Assembly (NCBI RefSeq): GCF_030815865.1
Contig: NZ_JAUSXI010000001.1
Span: 3,348,001 to 3,412,000, forward strand
Reading direction: 5' to 3'
Length of the DNA stretch: 64,000 nt
Source of the DNA: Arthrobacter globiformis
Lineage (GTDB): Bacteria; Actinomycetota; Actinomycetes; Actinomycetales; Micrococcaceae
Below the pieces are notes generated by a model. The model saw nothing but the letters and a program-made list of their open reading frames with translations. It had not been told where the DNA came from and searched no databases. A program made the translations under genes and the position numbers. Positions 53,147 to 62,042 of this stretch are shown here, in pieces. Position 1 is the stretch's first letter; every line of letters starts with the position of its first letter.

Positions 53147-54121
53147 CTAGACGTACTTCTTGAACCACTCCAGCGTGTCGTTCCAGGCGGCCGTTGCCTG
53201 CTCCTGGTTGTAGCGGTCGCCTGTGTCGTTGTGGAAAGCGTGGTCGACGCCGGGATAGACCTTGAGCTGGTTGCGCACGCTGGTGGCCGCCAGGGCATCC
53301 CGGAGTTGCGGCATGGGCCCGGTGATCCGGTCGTCCAGTTCAGCGTAGACACCGAACACCGCGGGCTTGAGGGACGGCACCTTATCCAGGTCGGGCGCCG
53401 GACCGTAGAAAGCCGACGTCGCCTTGAGTCCCGTAATCTCGACCGCCGACTGCCAGGTGATGCCCCCGCCGAAGCAGTAGCCGGTCATGGCGATCCGGCC
53501 CTGCTCCACGAAGGCCTGCTTTTGCAGGTAGTCGAATCCTGCCGAAAAGTCCGCCACGTGCCGCTGCGCGCCGGCCTGCGTCAAGGCTCCCGGAACGGCG
53601 TCCCGGTCCAGGCTCGCCGTGCCGCCTTCCCTGCTCAGCAGGTCAATCGCGAGGGCCGCATACCCTTCCTTGGCAAACCGCCGGGCCACATCCTGGATAT
53701 GGGGAGTCAGCCCGCGGTTCTCATGGCAGACCAGGACGGCGGGGCCGGGTTTCCCGGCTTCGGGCCGGGCGAGGTAACCACTGATCTCGGTGCTGCCGGA
53801 CGGGAACTTGACTGTCGACGTCGTAATTCCGGCTGTTCCCTCGGGAACGGACAGCGGGCTCTTCGCCCCGGGAACGGCGCCTCCGGACGCCGTGCCTGTG
53901 GCGACGCCGGACGTCGGGGTGGGAGTGGGCATGGGATCGGTGCTGCGCGGAACTTCCTGGGGGGTGCAGCCGACCAGGAGCATCGCGGCGGAAGCGGCAG
54001 CCATGCTGCCGGTGATGAACGCCACCCGGCGGGTGAAGGTGTGCTGGCTCATGGCCCCGGCACGGTAATCGTCGAAAAATTCCTCGATCAGGTACTTCTC
54101 AAACTTGCCAAGCTGGGTCAT
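53147..54121 (-). CDS. Dienelactone hydrolase family protein, exported
   Basis: 324 residues. The alpha/beta hydrolase triad is Cys in GYCFGGG, Asp in AELDDRI and His in GVDHAFHN. Before it stand an N-terminal cytosolic stretch (~25 residues), a twin-Arg leader (FTRRVAFITGSMAAAS), a possible lipobox LVGC and a Pro/Thr linker. ATG at 54121 has GGAGG at 5 bases. Confidence 0.87.
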   Translation of the reverse strand: MTQLGKFEKYLIEEFFDDYRAGAMSQHTFTRRVAFITGSMAAASAAMLLVGCTPQEVPRSTDPMPTPTPTSGVATGTASGGAVPGAKSPLSVPEGTAGITTSTVKFPSGSTEISGYLARPEAGKPGPAVLVCHENRGLTPHIQDVARRFAKEGYAALAIDLLSREGGTASLDRDAVPGALTQAGAQRHVADFSAGFDYLQKQAFVEQGRIAMTGYCFGGGITWQSAVEITGLKATSAFYGPAPDLDKVPSLKPAVFGVYAELDDRITGPMPQLRDALAATSVRNQLKVYPGVDHAFHNDTGDRYNQEQATAAWNDTLEWFKKYV

Positions 54122-54203
54122 CACGGCCTCCTGGAGTTTTGCCGCTTATCCTCCTCTGAACCCCATGGCCAGGCAAGGGGACCGCGTGGGTATGTGCGAA
54201 CCG

Positions 54204-54716
54204 TCAGGTCCGCCCGCCGTCTTTCAGGCCCCTGGCGTATGCGGCCTGCCCCACGTGCTGAAGGCAGTCGGCAACCGTGCTGACCAGCCGGACGCCGAAA
54301 GTGACCGGCGGGTCCCAACGGGTATCGACGACCCGGTCAAGGCCATCGTCAGCAAGGCTGCTAAGAACCTCCACGGTCTGCCGGTGGACCGCCTCGTAGT
54401 AGTCAGCGAGCAGCTCCCGCGTGGCCCGAACGGCGTCGACGTTATCCGACGAATGGCCGTAGCCGGTGTCATGTTCGGGAAGCGGCAGGCCGAAACGGCC
54501 GGCAAAGCCCTGCGAGGTCCAGACCTGTGGCAGACCGGCAGCGGAAGCAACCTGCGTATCCTCTGTCCGGCCGAGGTGCCAGATCAGCCACGCGATGGAG
54601 TTCCCGTTGCCGGCGGGCCGGTGGACCAGGGTTTCGTCGTCGAGCCCGTCGAGTGTGACGTCCACGATTTCCCGTACGCGGCCAAAGGCGTCCAGCAACA
54701 GTTCATTTGATTTCAT
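54204..54716 (-). CDS. DinB-fold (DUF664, mycothiol transferase-like) protein
   Basis: 170 residues: NSIAWLIWHLGRTEDTQ, GYGHSSDNVDAV and DCLQHVGQAAYARGL supply the metal-binding histidines of the DinB/mycothiol S-transferase fold. A role in thiol-linked detoxification is inferred from family and actinobacterial context. Confidence 0.85.
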   Translation of the reverse strand: MKSNELLLDAFGRVREIVDVTLDGLDDETLVHRPAGNGNSIAWLIWHLGRTEDTQVASAAGLPQVWTSQGFAGRFGLPLPEHDTGYGHSSDNVDAVRATRELLADYYEAVHRQTVEVLSSLADDGLDRVVDTRWDPPVTFGVRLVSTVADCLQHVGQAAYARGLKDGGRT

Positions 54717-54746
54717 CGGGTCCCCTTACTTCTGGCTGTGGGCGGT

Positions 54747-55586
54747 TTACATTTGGCTGTGGTCGGCGACGGCGGGATCAGAACCGATGCGGGACCCGGC
54801 TTCGAGGGCGGTGATGCCGGCCATCTCTTGGGGCGTCAGAACGACGCCGACGGCGGCCAGGTTGTCCCGCATGCGGCCGCTGTTGGCTGACTTGGGAATG
54901 ACGATGGTGCCCTGGGCGAGGTGCCATGCCAGCACCACCTGGGCAGGGGTGACGCCGTACTTGCCGGCAATGGATGTCACAGCCCCGGCGTCCAGATCGG
55001 CACCCTGGCCCAGCGGGCTGTACGCCTCCACGGCAATGCCCAGGGAGCGGCTCTTTGCCGCCAGTTCGGACTGCTGGAACGTCGGGTGCAGCTCAAACTG
55101 GTTAACCGCCGGAATGACGTCCGCGCTTTGAAGGAGTGCTTCCAGGTGGTCCACCAGGAAGTTGGACACACCGATCGCGCGGATCTGGCCGCTGGCGTGA
55201 AGCTTCTCCATCGCCTTCCATGCCTCGGTAAAAAGGTTCCGGGACGGCACCGGCCAGTGGATCAGGTACAGGTCAACGTAGTCGACGCCCAACTCACGGC
55301 AGCTGTTCTGAAAGGCTTCCTGGGCCACGCCCTGCTCACCGTTGCGCAGCTTGGTGGTCAGGAAGATGTCCTCACGGGGTATCCCCGAGGCAGCGATGGC
55401 TGCGCCGACGGCGGCTTCGTTCCGGTACGCCGCCGCCGTGTCGATGTGCCGGTAGCCGGCTTCCAGCGCGTCCTCGACAATGCGCTGGGTCTCTTCCGGC
55501 GGAACCTGGAAGACGCCGAACCCGAGCTGCGGGACCTTGACGCCGTTGTTCAGGGTGACATTCGGTACGGCTGGGTGTGTCGTCAT
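54747..55586 (-). CDS. Aldo/keto reductase (2,5-diketogluconate reductase-like)
   Basis: 279-residue TIM-barrel NADPH-dependent reductase. Catalytic Asp and Tyr in HIDTAAAYRNE, Lys in LTTKLRNGEQG, His in LYLIHWPVP, and the NADPH loop IPKSANSGRMRDNLA. ATG at 55586 follows GGAAGA. Confidence 0.92.
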   Translation of the reverse strand: MTTHPAVPNVTLNNGVKVPQLGFGVFQVPPEETQRIVEDALEAGYRHIDTAAAYRNEAAVGAAIAASGIPREDIFLTTKLRNGEQGVAQEAFQNSCRELGVDYVDLYLIHWPVPSRNLFTEAWKAMEKLHASGQIRAIGVSNFLVDHLEALLQSADVIPAVNQFELHPTFQQSELAAKSRSLGIAVEAYSPLGQGADLDAGAVTSIAGKYGVTPAQVVLAWHLAQGTIVIPKSANSGRMRDNLAAVGVVLTPQEMAGITALEAGSRIGSDPAVADHSQM

Positions 55587-55962
55587 CAGAATCTTCCGTT
55601 GCTGGGGCGGGCCATCCCAAGTATGCCTCCCACCCAGGCGGCGGAGCACCCCTCAGGGTGAGCGGGCCACCTGGACCATTGGTATGACTTTCGACAAAGC
55701 CATGCGCCCAACACGGCCAGCGCAATTGCCCAGGTTGTTCTCTGCCGTTTCAGGCCCGCTCACTGAGACTTATCCTCACGGTGTTTATCCCAGCACCATT
55801 TCACATCAAGACGACGGCCGGGCGCCAGAGGAGTCGGATCATCGGGTGCGGTCCGATGGCGCCTTTCGGCCTGCCCGGCCCGGGACTACGATTTTGCCTG
55901 TTGCACCCGCCAACGCTAACCGGCACCGGTCCGGCAGCACCAGAGCAAAAGGGGGAAGTTCC
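55587..55962. other. 376-bp divergent intergenic region
   Basis: Lies between the aldo/keto reductase and DUF2087 genes. It must hold both promoters; I see no convincing -10/-35 pair, hairpin or coding frame. A frame open from ATG 55684 into the next gene has unnatural composition. Confidence 0.5.
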
Positions 55963-56487
55963 GTGAGGAGAGAGACCAGGCAGAGCGGGCCGCACTGGCG
56001 GCGGGTCATGGCAGCCCTCGCCAACCGCGACGCGCGGACCGCCTACGCGCAAATTGTCCTCGGAGCCAGGCACGATGACGTGTCTTCCGGCCTGGCCGGC
56101 CAACGGCGGGACCGGGCCATCGCGGCCCTGCTCGACGCTGGCCTGGTGGAACGGAGTGCTGACGATGAGCTGGAGGCGTCCGAGTCCATCTTTCACGACC
56201 TCCTCACCCAGCAGCCCAAACGCCAGGCGCAGATTGGAGTGGCGCGCTTCATGCGTCTTGGCCGGATCGACAGGTATCCGGCCAACCAGACGGAGCGGCG
56301 GGAGCTCCTGGCCTGGATTGCCGGCGAGACCTTCGAGCCGGGCGAGGAACTCTCCGAACGAAAGGTCAACGAACGGCTCCTGGGCTACACCGACGACGTC
56401 GTGCTGCTGCGCCGCTACATGATCGATTTCGGCGTGCTGGAGCGCACGCCGTCGGGATCCTCCTACTGCCGCCCTAGAGAAGGGTAG
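55963..56487 (+). CDS. DUF2087 domain protein
   Basis: 174 residues: an N-terminal winged-helix-like part (MAALANRDARTAYAQIVLG) and the C-terminal DUF2087 signature FMRLGRIDRYPANQTERREL with LLGYTDDVVLLRRYMIDFG. Often joined to regulators; likely DNA-binding. GTG at 55963 has GGGGGA upstream. Its stop is 2 bp from the opposing ChaB stop. Confidence 0.86.
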   Translation: MRRETRQSGPHWRRVMAALANRDARTAYAQIVLGARHDDVSSGLAGQRRDRAIAALLDAGLVERSADDELEASESIFHDLLTQQPKRQAQIGVARFMRLGRIDRYPANQTERRELLAWIAGETFEPGEELSERKVNERLLGYTDDVVLLRRYMIDFGVLERTPSGSSYCRPREG

Positions 56488-56489
56488 GT

Positions 56490-56915
56490 TCAGTCCCCGC
56501 GCGCCTTCCGGGTGGCGGCATCGTTAGCTTTCTGGATCGCCTCGACAAGGTCGTCCTTGCCCATCTTTGAACGTCCCTCGATGTTCAGCTCCCGGGCTCG
56601 CTTATAAAGGTGATCCTTGGAGGCGTTCGCGTCCACGCCTCCGGCGGTGGGAGCCGATGAATCCACTCCCTCCGCCGCGTGCTGGTCAGAGGGGCCGCGC
56701 TTCTCCTTGGGCTCCCAGTGGTCGCCCACCTTCTCATAGGTGTGCTTTAGGGATGCGAAGGCTGTCCGGGCAGCCCGGCTCTCGTCGTTGTCATAGGACT
56801 CGAGGGCTGAATCGTAGGTCTTGGCGAAAGTGTCCTGGGCTTTCTGCTCAGAACGCTGCAGGGTCGACGGAAGCTCGTCCTTGCGGGCGTGATCGTTTTT
56901 GCCGGTCTTGGGCAT
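56490..56915 (-). CDS. ChaB family protein with Rho-N/SAP-like C-terminus
   Basis: 141 residues. The N-terminal ChaB domain reads ELPSTLQRSEQKAQDTFAKT and TAFASLKHTYEKVGDHW; the C-terminal part DHLYKRARELNIEGRSKMGK resembles the Rho N-terminal or SAP fold, implying nucleic-acid binding. ATG at 56915. Confidence 0.87.
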   Translation of the reverse strand: MPKTGKNDHARKDELPSTLQRSEQKAQDTFAKTYDSALESYDNDESRAARTAFASLKHTYEKVGDHWEPKEKRGPSDQHAAEGVDSSAPTAGGVDANASKDHLYKRARELNIEGRSKMGKDDLVEAIQKANDAATRKARGD

Positions 56916-57013
56916 GCCACCAACGCTCCTTCATCAACTGTCGATACATGCGGATGCAACCAGCTTGGCACTGATGCTTGGCTTTTGCATGGGCATGAGG
57001 TGTGAAGGGCCAT

Positions 57014-57280
57014 TCAGAAATTTTCCCGTATGGCCGATAGTGCGCGCGGAGCCCTATACCGGCCCATGACGCTTTCTATGGCCGCGAGGCAATCGAGGGC
57101 GGTGGCAGCAGCACCCGGAGCACCGTCGTCGAACCACCGGACAAATGCCGGCGTGAGCGAGTCGACTGCGCGCCCTGCCCGGAAAGAGCTCAGGAAAGCG
57201 GGCGAAGAGCCGCGTGCGGCGGAACTTCCAGTGCCGGCGGGACCCTTGCGCTTGTTCCGGTTCCTGCCGTTCTTGCTCAA
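57014..57280 (-). CDS. Hypothetical protein, basic N-terminus
   Basis: 88 residues beginning MSKNGRNRNKRKGPAG, then a Ser/Ala/Arg region and a helical end (ALDCLAAIESVMGRYRAP). TTG at 57280 lies in TTGA overlapping the stop of the 29-codon gene, with AGGGG close upstream, so the two look translationally coupled. Function unknown. Confidence 0.6.
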   Translation of the reverse strand: MSKNGRNRNKRKGPAGTGSSAARGSSPAFLSSFRAGRAVDSLTPAFVRWFDDGAPGAAATALDCLAAIESVMGRYRAPRALSAIRENF

Positions 57281-57366
57281 TGCTGCCCCTGACTGATTGC
57301 GCGTCGGTTCTTACGACGACGGTACTTACCATCCGCGCGCTGTGCCAGCCGTCGCGCTGCACTCAT
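57277..57366 (-). CDS. 29-residue basic peptide gene
   Basis: Encodes MSAARRLAQRADGKYRRRKN plus nine residues. ATG at 57366 has AGGAG at 7 bases, and the stop overlaps the next start. Very basic, reminiscent of small nucleic-acid-associated proteins. It starts 18 bp after the GlxA-like regulator stop. Confidence 0.55.
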   Translation of the reverse strand: MSAARRLAQRADGKYRRRKNRRAISQGQH

Positions 57367-57383
57367 GGGCGTGCTCCTGGCCA

Positions 57384-58340
57384 CTAGGCTTCCCGCGTCA
57401 GGCTGCGGTTCCGCCCCTGGTAGAGGCGGCGGTAGCTGGAGGGTGTGGTGTTGAGTTCGCGCATGAAGTGGAGCCGGAAGTTGGCTGCCGTTCCCAGGCC
57501 TGTCCTGGCAGCAACTGCTTGCACGGTCAAGTCGGTCTTTTCGAGCAGACGGCAGGCCTCGGCAATGCGCTGGCTGGTCAGCCAGCGCAAAGGCGTTGTC
57601 CCCGCGTCTGCCAGGAATTTTCGCGCGAAACTGCTCGGTGCCCAGCCGGCGTGAGCAGCCATGTCGACGACGGTCAGTGGCTCTGCCAGATGCTGCCTGG
57701 CCCAGGCGCACGTTTCAGCGAAATGGGTCAGCGGCGCGGCCACCGGGCGCTCGATGAACTGAGCCTGCCCGCCTTCGCGGTGAGGGGCTACGACCATCCG
57801 CCGGGCGATGCGGTTCGCTGCCTCGGTGCCGTAGTCTCTGCGGACCAGATGCAGGCACAGGTCGATCCCGGCCGCGACACCGGCGCTGGTGCTGACGCGG
57901 CCCTCGTCGATGTACAGCACCCCTGCGTCAACGGCGACCGCAGGGTGCAGGGTTTGAAGACGCTGGGCGTTCCTCCAGTGCGTCGTAGCGCGTTTCCCGT
58001 CAAGGAGGCCGGCAGCCGCCAGCGCGAAGGCCCCTGTGCAGACGGACACCACCCGGGCCCCGTTCCCGGCAGCCGCGCGAAGCGCGTCGCAGACACTGGC
58101 CGGAGGGTCCGTGAGCGGGCTGAACCCGGGCACAACGATGGTGTCGGCTGACAGAAGGGCTTCGAGCCCCTCCGCGGCGTGAATGGCATACCCGGTTGTC
58201 GTCGGGACCAGGCCGGGTTCGGCTGCGCAGACCGCAAAAGAGTACAGTTGCCGCTCGTCCTCATGGCCGAAAACCTGCGCTGGGATGGCGAGGTCAAAGG
58301 CGACGACGTCCGGCAATGCGAGGGCAACGACACGGTGCAT
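57384..58340 (-). CDS. GlxA-type AraC-family regulator (DJ-1/PfpI + HTH)
   Basis: 318 residues. The N-terminal DJ-1/PfpI-like domain has VVPGFSPLTD and SVCTGAFALAAAGLLDGKRA; the C-terminal AraC-type double helix-turn-helix is seen in AAHAGWAPSSFARKFLADAG and AVAARTGLGTAANFRLHF. It faces an alpha/beta hydrolase gene 111 bp away and may control it. Confidence 0.9.
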   Translation of the reverse strand: MHRVVALALPDVVAFDLAIPAQVFGHEDERQLYSFAVCAAEPGLVPTTTGYAIHAAEGLEALLSADTIVVPGFSPLTDPPASVCDALRAAAGNGARVVSVCTGAFALAAAGLLDGKRATTHWRNAQRLQTLHPAVAVDAGVLYIDEGRVSTSAGVAAGIDLCLHLVRRDYGTEAANRIARRMVVAPHREGGQAQFIERPVAAPLTHFAETCAWARQHLAEPLTVVDMAAHAGWAPSSFARKFLADAGTTPLRWLTSQRIAEACRLLEKTDLTVQAVAARTGLGTAANFRLHFMRELNTTPSSYRRLYQGRNRSLTREA

Positions 58341-58451
58341 GAGGCCACTGTACCCACGCGGCCACTGTCCCGATCCCTGTCTGCAGGATCCTTTTCATGC
58401 TGGTAACTTTTACCACTCCCCCGCGCTGCTGCCGGTTGGCAGTCTTAGCCT

Positions 58452-59489
58452 ATGATCAACTTTCAACATTCACTGCCGGCACCCATCATGACCGCCACCG
58501 CATCAAGCCACGCCAAGTCTCCGCGCCGCCGGCTTCGCACAGTGGGTTTCACGGCCGTCATCGTGGCTGGCCTCCTTCTCGTCTCCACATTCGCCAACGT
58601 CGCCATGAATCAGGCTGAGCGGTCCGCGACCGCTCCGTACGGTCAAAGGGTGCAGACAAGCCACGGTGCGCTCAACGTCGTCCGCGCACCAGGGAACGGC
58701 AGGACAGGACAGTCAATCGTGCTGCTAAGTGGCCTCGGCACACCGGCACCGGCGCTGGACTTTGCGCCGCTCGTCCGGGAGCTCGGGGACTACGACGTCG
58801 TTGTCGTGGAAGGGTTCGGCTACGGGTACAGCGACCAGCCCCCGGTGGAGCGCACTGTCGAGAACATCACCTCCGAACTGCATGAGGCCCTGGCAAACGC
58901 GGACGTGCCCAGACCCTATGTTCTGGCCGGCCATTCCATCGCCGGTTTCTACACGCTCGCCTACGCCAACCGGTACCGGAACGACGTCGCGGCTGTCATC
59001 GGCATCGACCCCACGGTGCCTGCCGCCCGAACGATCCACGCCGACGAGACTGGCGTCCCCACCGGCGGCATCAACTGGGAAGGCCTTATCGCCACCAGCG
59101 GCCTGCTTCGGTGGGCGACCACACTCGCACCCAGCCTGGTGGAACCGGACGGCACAGCCTACACGTCCCGCGAGCGGGACCAGATGCGCAAGATGGCCAC
59201 CTGGAACTTCGGCAACCCCTCCGTCCTCGACGAGACCAACCGGATCGCCGACAATGCCCGCAAGGTGCAAGGAATGCGCTACCCGGACGACGTCCCCGTG
59301 CTCACTTTCGTCGCCTCGGCGAAGGAGACCCCTGCGGACCTCGCACTGCACGAAAGCCGGCTGCAAAACGTCCGAAAGCACGAAACAGTGACGCTCCCTG
59401 GCGGGCACTACCTGCACTGGACCCATGCGCCGGCCATGGCCAGCACGATCAATGCCTTCCTGACCACCAACACGCCCGGAGCGCGCTGA
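58452..59489 (+). CDS. Alpha/beta hydrolase, membrane-anchored or secreted
   Basis: 345 residues: a hydrophobic N-terminal segment (FTAVIVAGLLLVSTFANVA), then the hydrolase fold with nucleophile AGHSIAG, VEGFGYGYSDQP and the His in LPGGHYLHW. Start could also be ATG 58488. Divergent from the GlxA-type regulator, a common regulator-target layout. Substrate unknown. Confidence 0.86.
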   Translation: MINFQHSLPAPIMTATASSHAKSPRRRLRTVGFTAVIVAGLLLVSTFANVAMNQAERSATAPYGQRVQTSHGALNVVRAPGNGRTGQSIVLLSGLGTPAPALDFAPLVRELGDYDVVVVEGFGYGYSDQPPVERTVENITSELHEALANADVPRPYVLAGHSIAGFYTLAYANRYRNDVAAVIGIDPTVPAARTIHADETGVPTGGINWEGLIATSGLLRWATTLAPSLVEPDGTAYTSRERDQMRKMATWNFGNPSVLDETNRIADNARKVQGMRYPDDVPVLTFVASAKETPADLALHESRLQNVRKHETVTLPGGHYLHWTHAPAMASTINAFLTTNTPGAR

Positions 59490-59527
59490 GGCTGCCGCTT
59501 CGGTCCTGACACCGTCCCGCACTTGCC

Positions 59528-59659
59528 CTAAGACTTGTCACCCCCTGCAGCGGCAGCGTCTTCACGCTCCAGCAGGTAGCGCAGGAACGCGGCCTGGTTG
59601 TCGATTTCCCGTTGCTTGCGGGGAGACAGCCAATCCAGCAGCTCTTTGTCGTCAGCCAT
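59528..59659 (-). CDS. 43-residue hypothetical protein
   Basis: Reads MADDKELLDWLSPRKQREID then NQAAFLRYLLERED and a short tail. ATG at 59659 follows GGGGGTG at 7 bases. Helical, soluble; no family recognised. Confidence 0.6.
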   Translation of the reverse strand: MADDKELLDWLSPRKQREIDNQAAFLRYLLEREDAAAAGGDKS

Positions 59660-60137
59660 TGATGTTCACCCCCTTAGGCTCGAATTAATGCTCACTCCGC
59701 TGGGGCAAGATCGGCGAAAGTTTCAGGCAGGATAGGCGAAGGTCTTGTAGCGAGGAGGCTTCGGCCCTTGGCAGGCCACACCATTCCGCCTCGTCCGGTA
59801 ACCAGTCAGGCAGACCTGGTCTCCCAAACGTGATGTGTTCGACGCCCCCGGAACACCGACGGGTAGCCGGGCCGGGCACCTGCTGGGGGAGTGGCGCCAA
59901 GCCCGGCTAGCCTGACCCGGACGGACGCCGGCAGACCGTCCGGAGGGCTTCAACATTGTTATCCGCCCGTCTCATAGTTAACACCCCATCAGAAATTAGA
60001 GCAGCAGTGGCAGTTACCTGTTTTTCGGCCCGTGCGGCTACGCGTTTGCGCAGGCGCATGCGAACACTTCCAAGGCAACTTGACCCGCTGTCCCCGAAGC
60101 TATTCGTCCTCGCACTGTCGCATGGTTAGATAGGCGC
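59660..60137. other. 478-bp region with no convincing gene
   Basis: Several short frames exist but none has a natural composition or ribosome site. A near-repeat, GATcGGCGAA / GATaGGCGAA, occurs near 59709-59735. The base composition drops towards 59960-60030. Possibly remnant DNA; no inverted terminal repeats were seen. Confidence 0.4.
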
Positions 60138-60716
60138 ATGAGGAAATCTTGCGGGATTTTGGCCGTCGCAGTGCTCACGCTCACGGGTTGCGGATCCAGT
60201 TCCAGCACGCAGTCCAGTCCGGAACCGTCGGCCGCAACGACGCCAGCCACGGAACCTAGCGCCATGAGCAAGGCCGGGGGCGGCGAGTCGACCTGCAAGG
60301 ACAAGGCGGGCGACTCAGCGTCGAAGGTTGTTGACCTCGCCCAGGCTCGGCTGCTCAGCGACGGCACGGAGCTATTGGCCACCTTCAACACAGTGGCGAA
60401 CGTCCCGACCACCGGGACCGTTTTGTATTCCGTGAGGGCGTGGAGCACAGCCGGCAGTAAGGAATACCAGCTCGGAGCGAAGTTCAAAGACGGCAAGGAG
60501 ATCGCTACCTTCGTGGTCGACGTCGGAAGCGGGAAGCAGGAAAACATCACCAACGGAGCTGTGGCCGCAGACAAGCAGGTCAGCGGCCGATACCCGCTAG
60601 CCAAGCTGGAGGGTCTCGGGGACAAGTTCGAGTGGTCAGCGAAGGTGACCGTTGACGGTACGGAGGCCGACCGTTGCCCCGGTGGTGACGTCAGGTCACG
60701 GTTCCCCGGGGCCTAA
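60138..60716 (+). CDS. Putative lipoprotein
   Basis: 192 residues: signal peptide MRKSCGILAVAVLTLTGCGS with lipobox LTGC, a Ser/Thr/Pro linker, then a beta-rich domain (ARLLSDGTELLATFNTVANV, LYSVRAWSTAG, FVVDVGSGKQ). No known domain recognised. Exported, anchored to the membrane. Confidence 0.75.
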   Translation: MRKSCGILAVAVLTLTGCGSSSSTQSSPEPSAATTPATEPSAMSKAGGGESTCKDKAGDSASKVVDLAQARLLSDGTELLATFNTVANVPTTGTVLYSVRAWSTAGSKEYQLGAKFKDGKEIATFVVDVGSGKQENITNGAVAADKQVSGRYPLAKLEGLGDKFEWSAKVTVDGTEADRCPGGDVRSRFPGA

Positions 60717-60744
60717 GGCCTGCGACAAATCCTGCGGCGTCCCA

Positions 60745-61056
60745 TCAGAGCTCGGGGACGGTGGAATCCGGCGCCGGTCGGCGGGTTCGGCGGCGGTCCC
60801 TGATCTTCAACGCGGTGAATACAATCAGCTCCAGAACCAGGACGACCAGCCAGAGGAACGGGGCGACAACTCCGACGGCGTATTCACGCGGGAGATCGTT
60901 GAAGCTGTTGACGGACTCTCGCGGTGACGGGTTCGTTAAGAAGTAGATGGCCAGGGCCGGCAGTCCTAGGAAAAGCGCCCAGAATGTGCCCCAGTACAGC
61001 CGCCGTTGACTGTGACCGCGGTCTAGCTGGTAAACGTCCTCCTGCGCCTTGCTGGC
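60745..61056 (-). pseudogene. Membrane-protein fragment without a start codon
   Basis: Two clear hydrophobic helices (LYWGTFWALFLGLPALAIYF and VGVVAPFLWLVVLVLELIVF) and a basic tail. The frame is open from 60745 to a stop at 61057-61059 but contains no ATG, GTG or TTG upstream of the first helix, so the 5' end is missing or shifted. Confidence 0.55.
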
Positions 61057-61158
61057 CTAACCAAGGGCGAGCCCATCACCCCGGAGGTCGTCGTCGCCGT
61101 CTGGCACAAATGGTTCGGAGACTCCCCGAAGAGCCCGGACTGCCCACGTCCGGCATGA
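61027..61158 (+). pseudogene. Possible gene fragment
   Basis: A 43-codon frame reads VLLRLAGLTKGEPITPEVVV then AVWHKWFGDSPKSPDCP, which looks like real protein but has no start codon. It overlaps the opposite fragment by 30 bp. Weak evidence. Confidence 0.25.
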
Positions 61159-61536
61159 CGGTACTCGCCGCAGACGTGTCGGCCGTTCAGCAGGTGTACG
61201 GCCTTCCGGGGCAGGTCTCCTAGGCGACTATCTGGCCGCGCATACACGAGAGGCTTGCGGGATGGTCGCGGGCACCGCAGCTTGGGAAAACCTTGGAGGC
61301 CGCCCCCAGCCCCCTCAAATAGGGGGTTAGACTGGGCACCGGCTCTCAGGTAGACCACACATTTCACAATGTGCCGGGTACACGCTAGGTCTTGTCACTG
61401 AAGCATAGGTAGCCGCGAACCTGAGCTTCAGATCGCCGGGTCCGGAAACGCATTCCCCCTTGCACCCGGACCCGGCGTACGATTTCAGCGAAGGCGCCAG
61501 CGCAGGAGTGGCGGCGTACGCTTCAACGAACGATCC
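61159..61536. other. Non-coding stretch with a promoter-like palindrome
   Basis: CCCCCT, CAAAT, AGGGGG at 61310-61326 runs directly into TTAGACT (61327-61333), resembling an operator next to a -10. No gene follows on the plus strand. No other feature recognised. Confidence 0.35.
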
Positions 61537-62013
61537 TTAGTTTGGATCAACGTTCAGCCTGGGGTGCTTTTCCTCCTGACCGGCGTACAGACGCTGAATA
61601 GCCTGCTTCATGACGGGTGCAATCTCGGACGGGTGGACCGCCTGGGGCGCCCGGGCGTAGACAGATCGGGTGACGGCGGCCGAAAACTCGTCCCAACTTA
61701 AGAACTGTGCGGGGAGCCTAACGAACCAGCGGAAACCCAGAGGACGCTGCTCCGCGCCGGCCTCGGCCAGATACGCATTGGCTTCCTCCTCGACGATTTG
61801 CCGGTCCTCAGCGGTAAAAGCCTCGACCCACTCCACAACGTTTCCGTCCTTGTCGGTCCTCGTCACGGCCACCGTCCCGGCGCTGTCATCCTGTAGGGGT
61901 CCCCGGCGGAGGTTCTCCGGACCTGCAGCCCAGCCAATCAGGGCACCCCAGCCGTTTTCATCAAGTTCAGCCCAACCCTTGGCCGGGCGGCCCTCAGGCA
62001 CCGACGCCCACAT
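61537..62013 (-). CDS. Hypothetical protein
   Basis: 158 residues beginning MWASVPEGRPAKGWAELDEN. Contains TAEDRQIVEEEANAYLAEAG and FRWFVRLPAQFLSWDEF. ATG at 62013 has GGAGGA at 6 bases, supporting it. No signal or motif. It lies 29 bp after the next gene upstream and probably shares its mRNA. Confidence 0.65.
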   Translation of the reverse strand: MWASVPEGRPAKGWAELDENGWGALIGWAAGPENLRRGPLQDDSAGTVAVTRTDKDGNVVEWVEAFTAEDRQIVEEEANAYLAEAGAEQRPLGFRWFVRLPAQFLSWDEFSAAVTRSVYARAPQAVHPSEIAPVMKQAIQRLYAGQEEKHPRLNVDPN

Positions 62014-62042
62014 GCTGCTTCCTCCGGCCAAGGTCTGCGTCG

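Noticed and set aside
55684..55962. N-terminal extension of the DUF2087 gene from ATG 55684
   Set aside because: The extra residues have no natural composition, and GTG 55963 has a strong ribosome site and matches the domain start.
57030..57296. 88-codon plus-strand frame
   Set aside because: Exact antisense of the minus-strand 88-residue gene, which has the better ribosome site and coupling to its neighbour.
59700..59960. Insertion sequence remnant
   Set aside because: The stretch looks foreign and has a small near-repeat, but no transposase fragment, terminal inverted repeat or target duplication could be identified.
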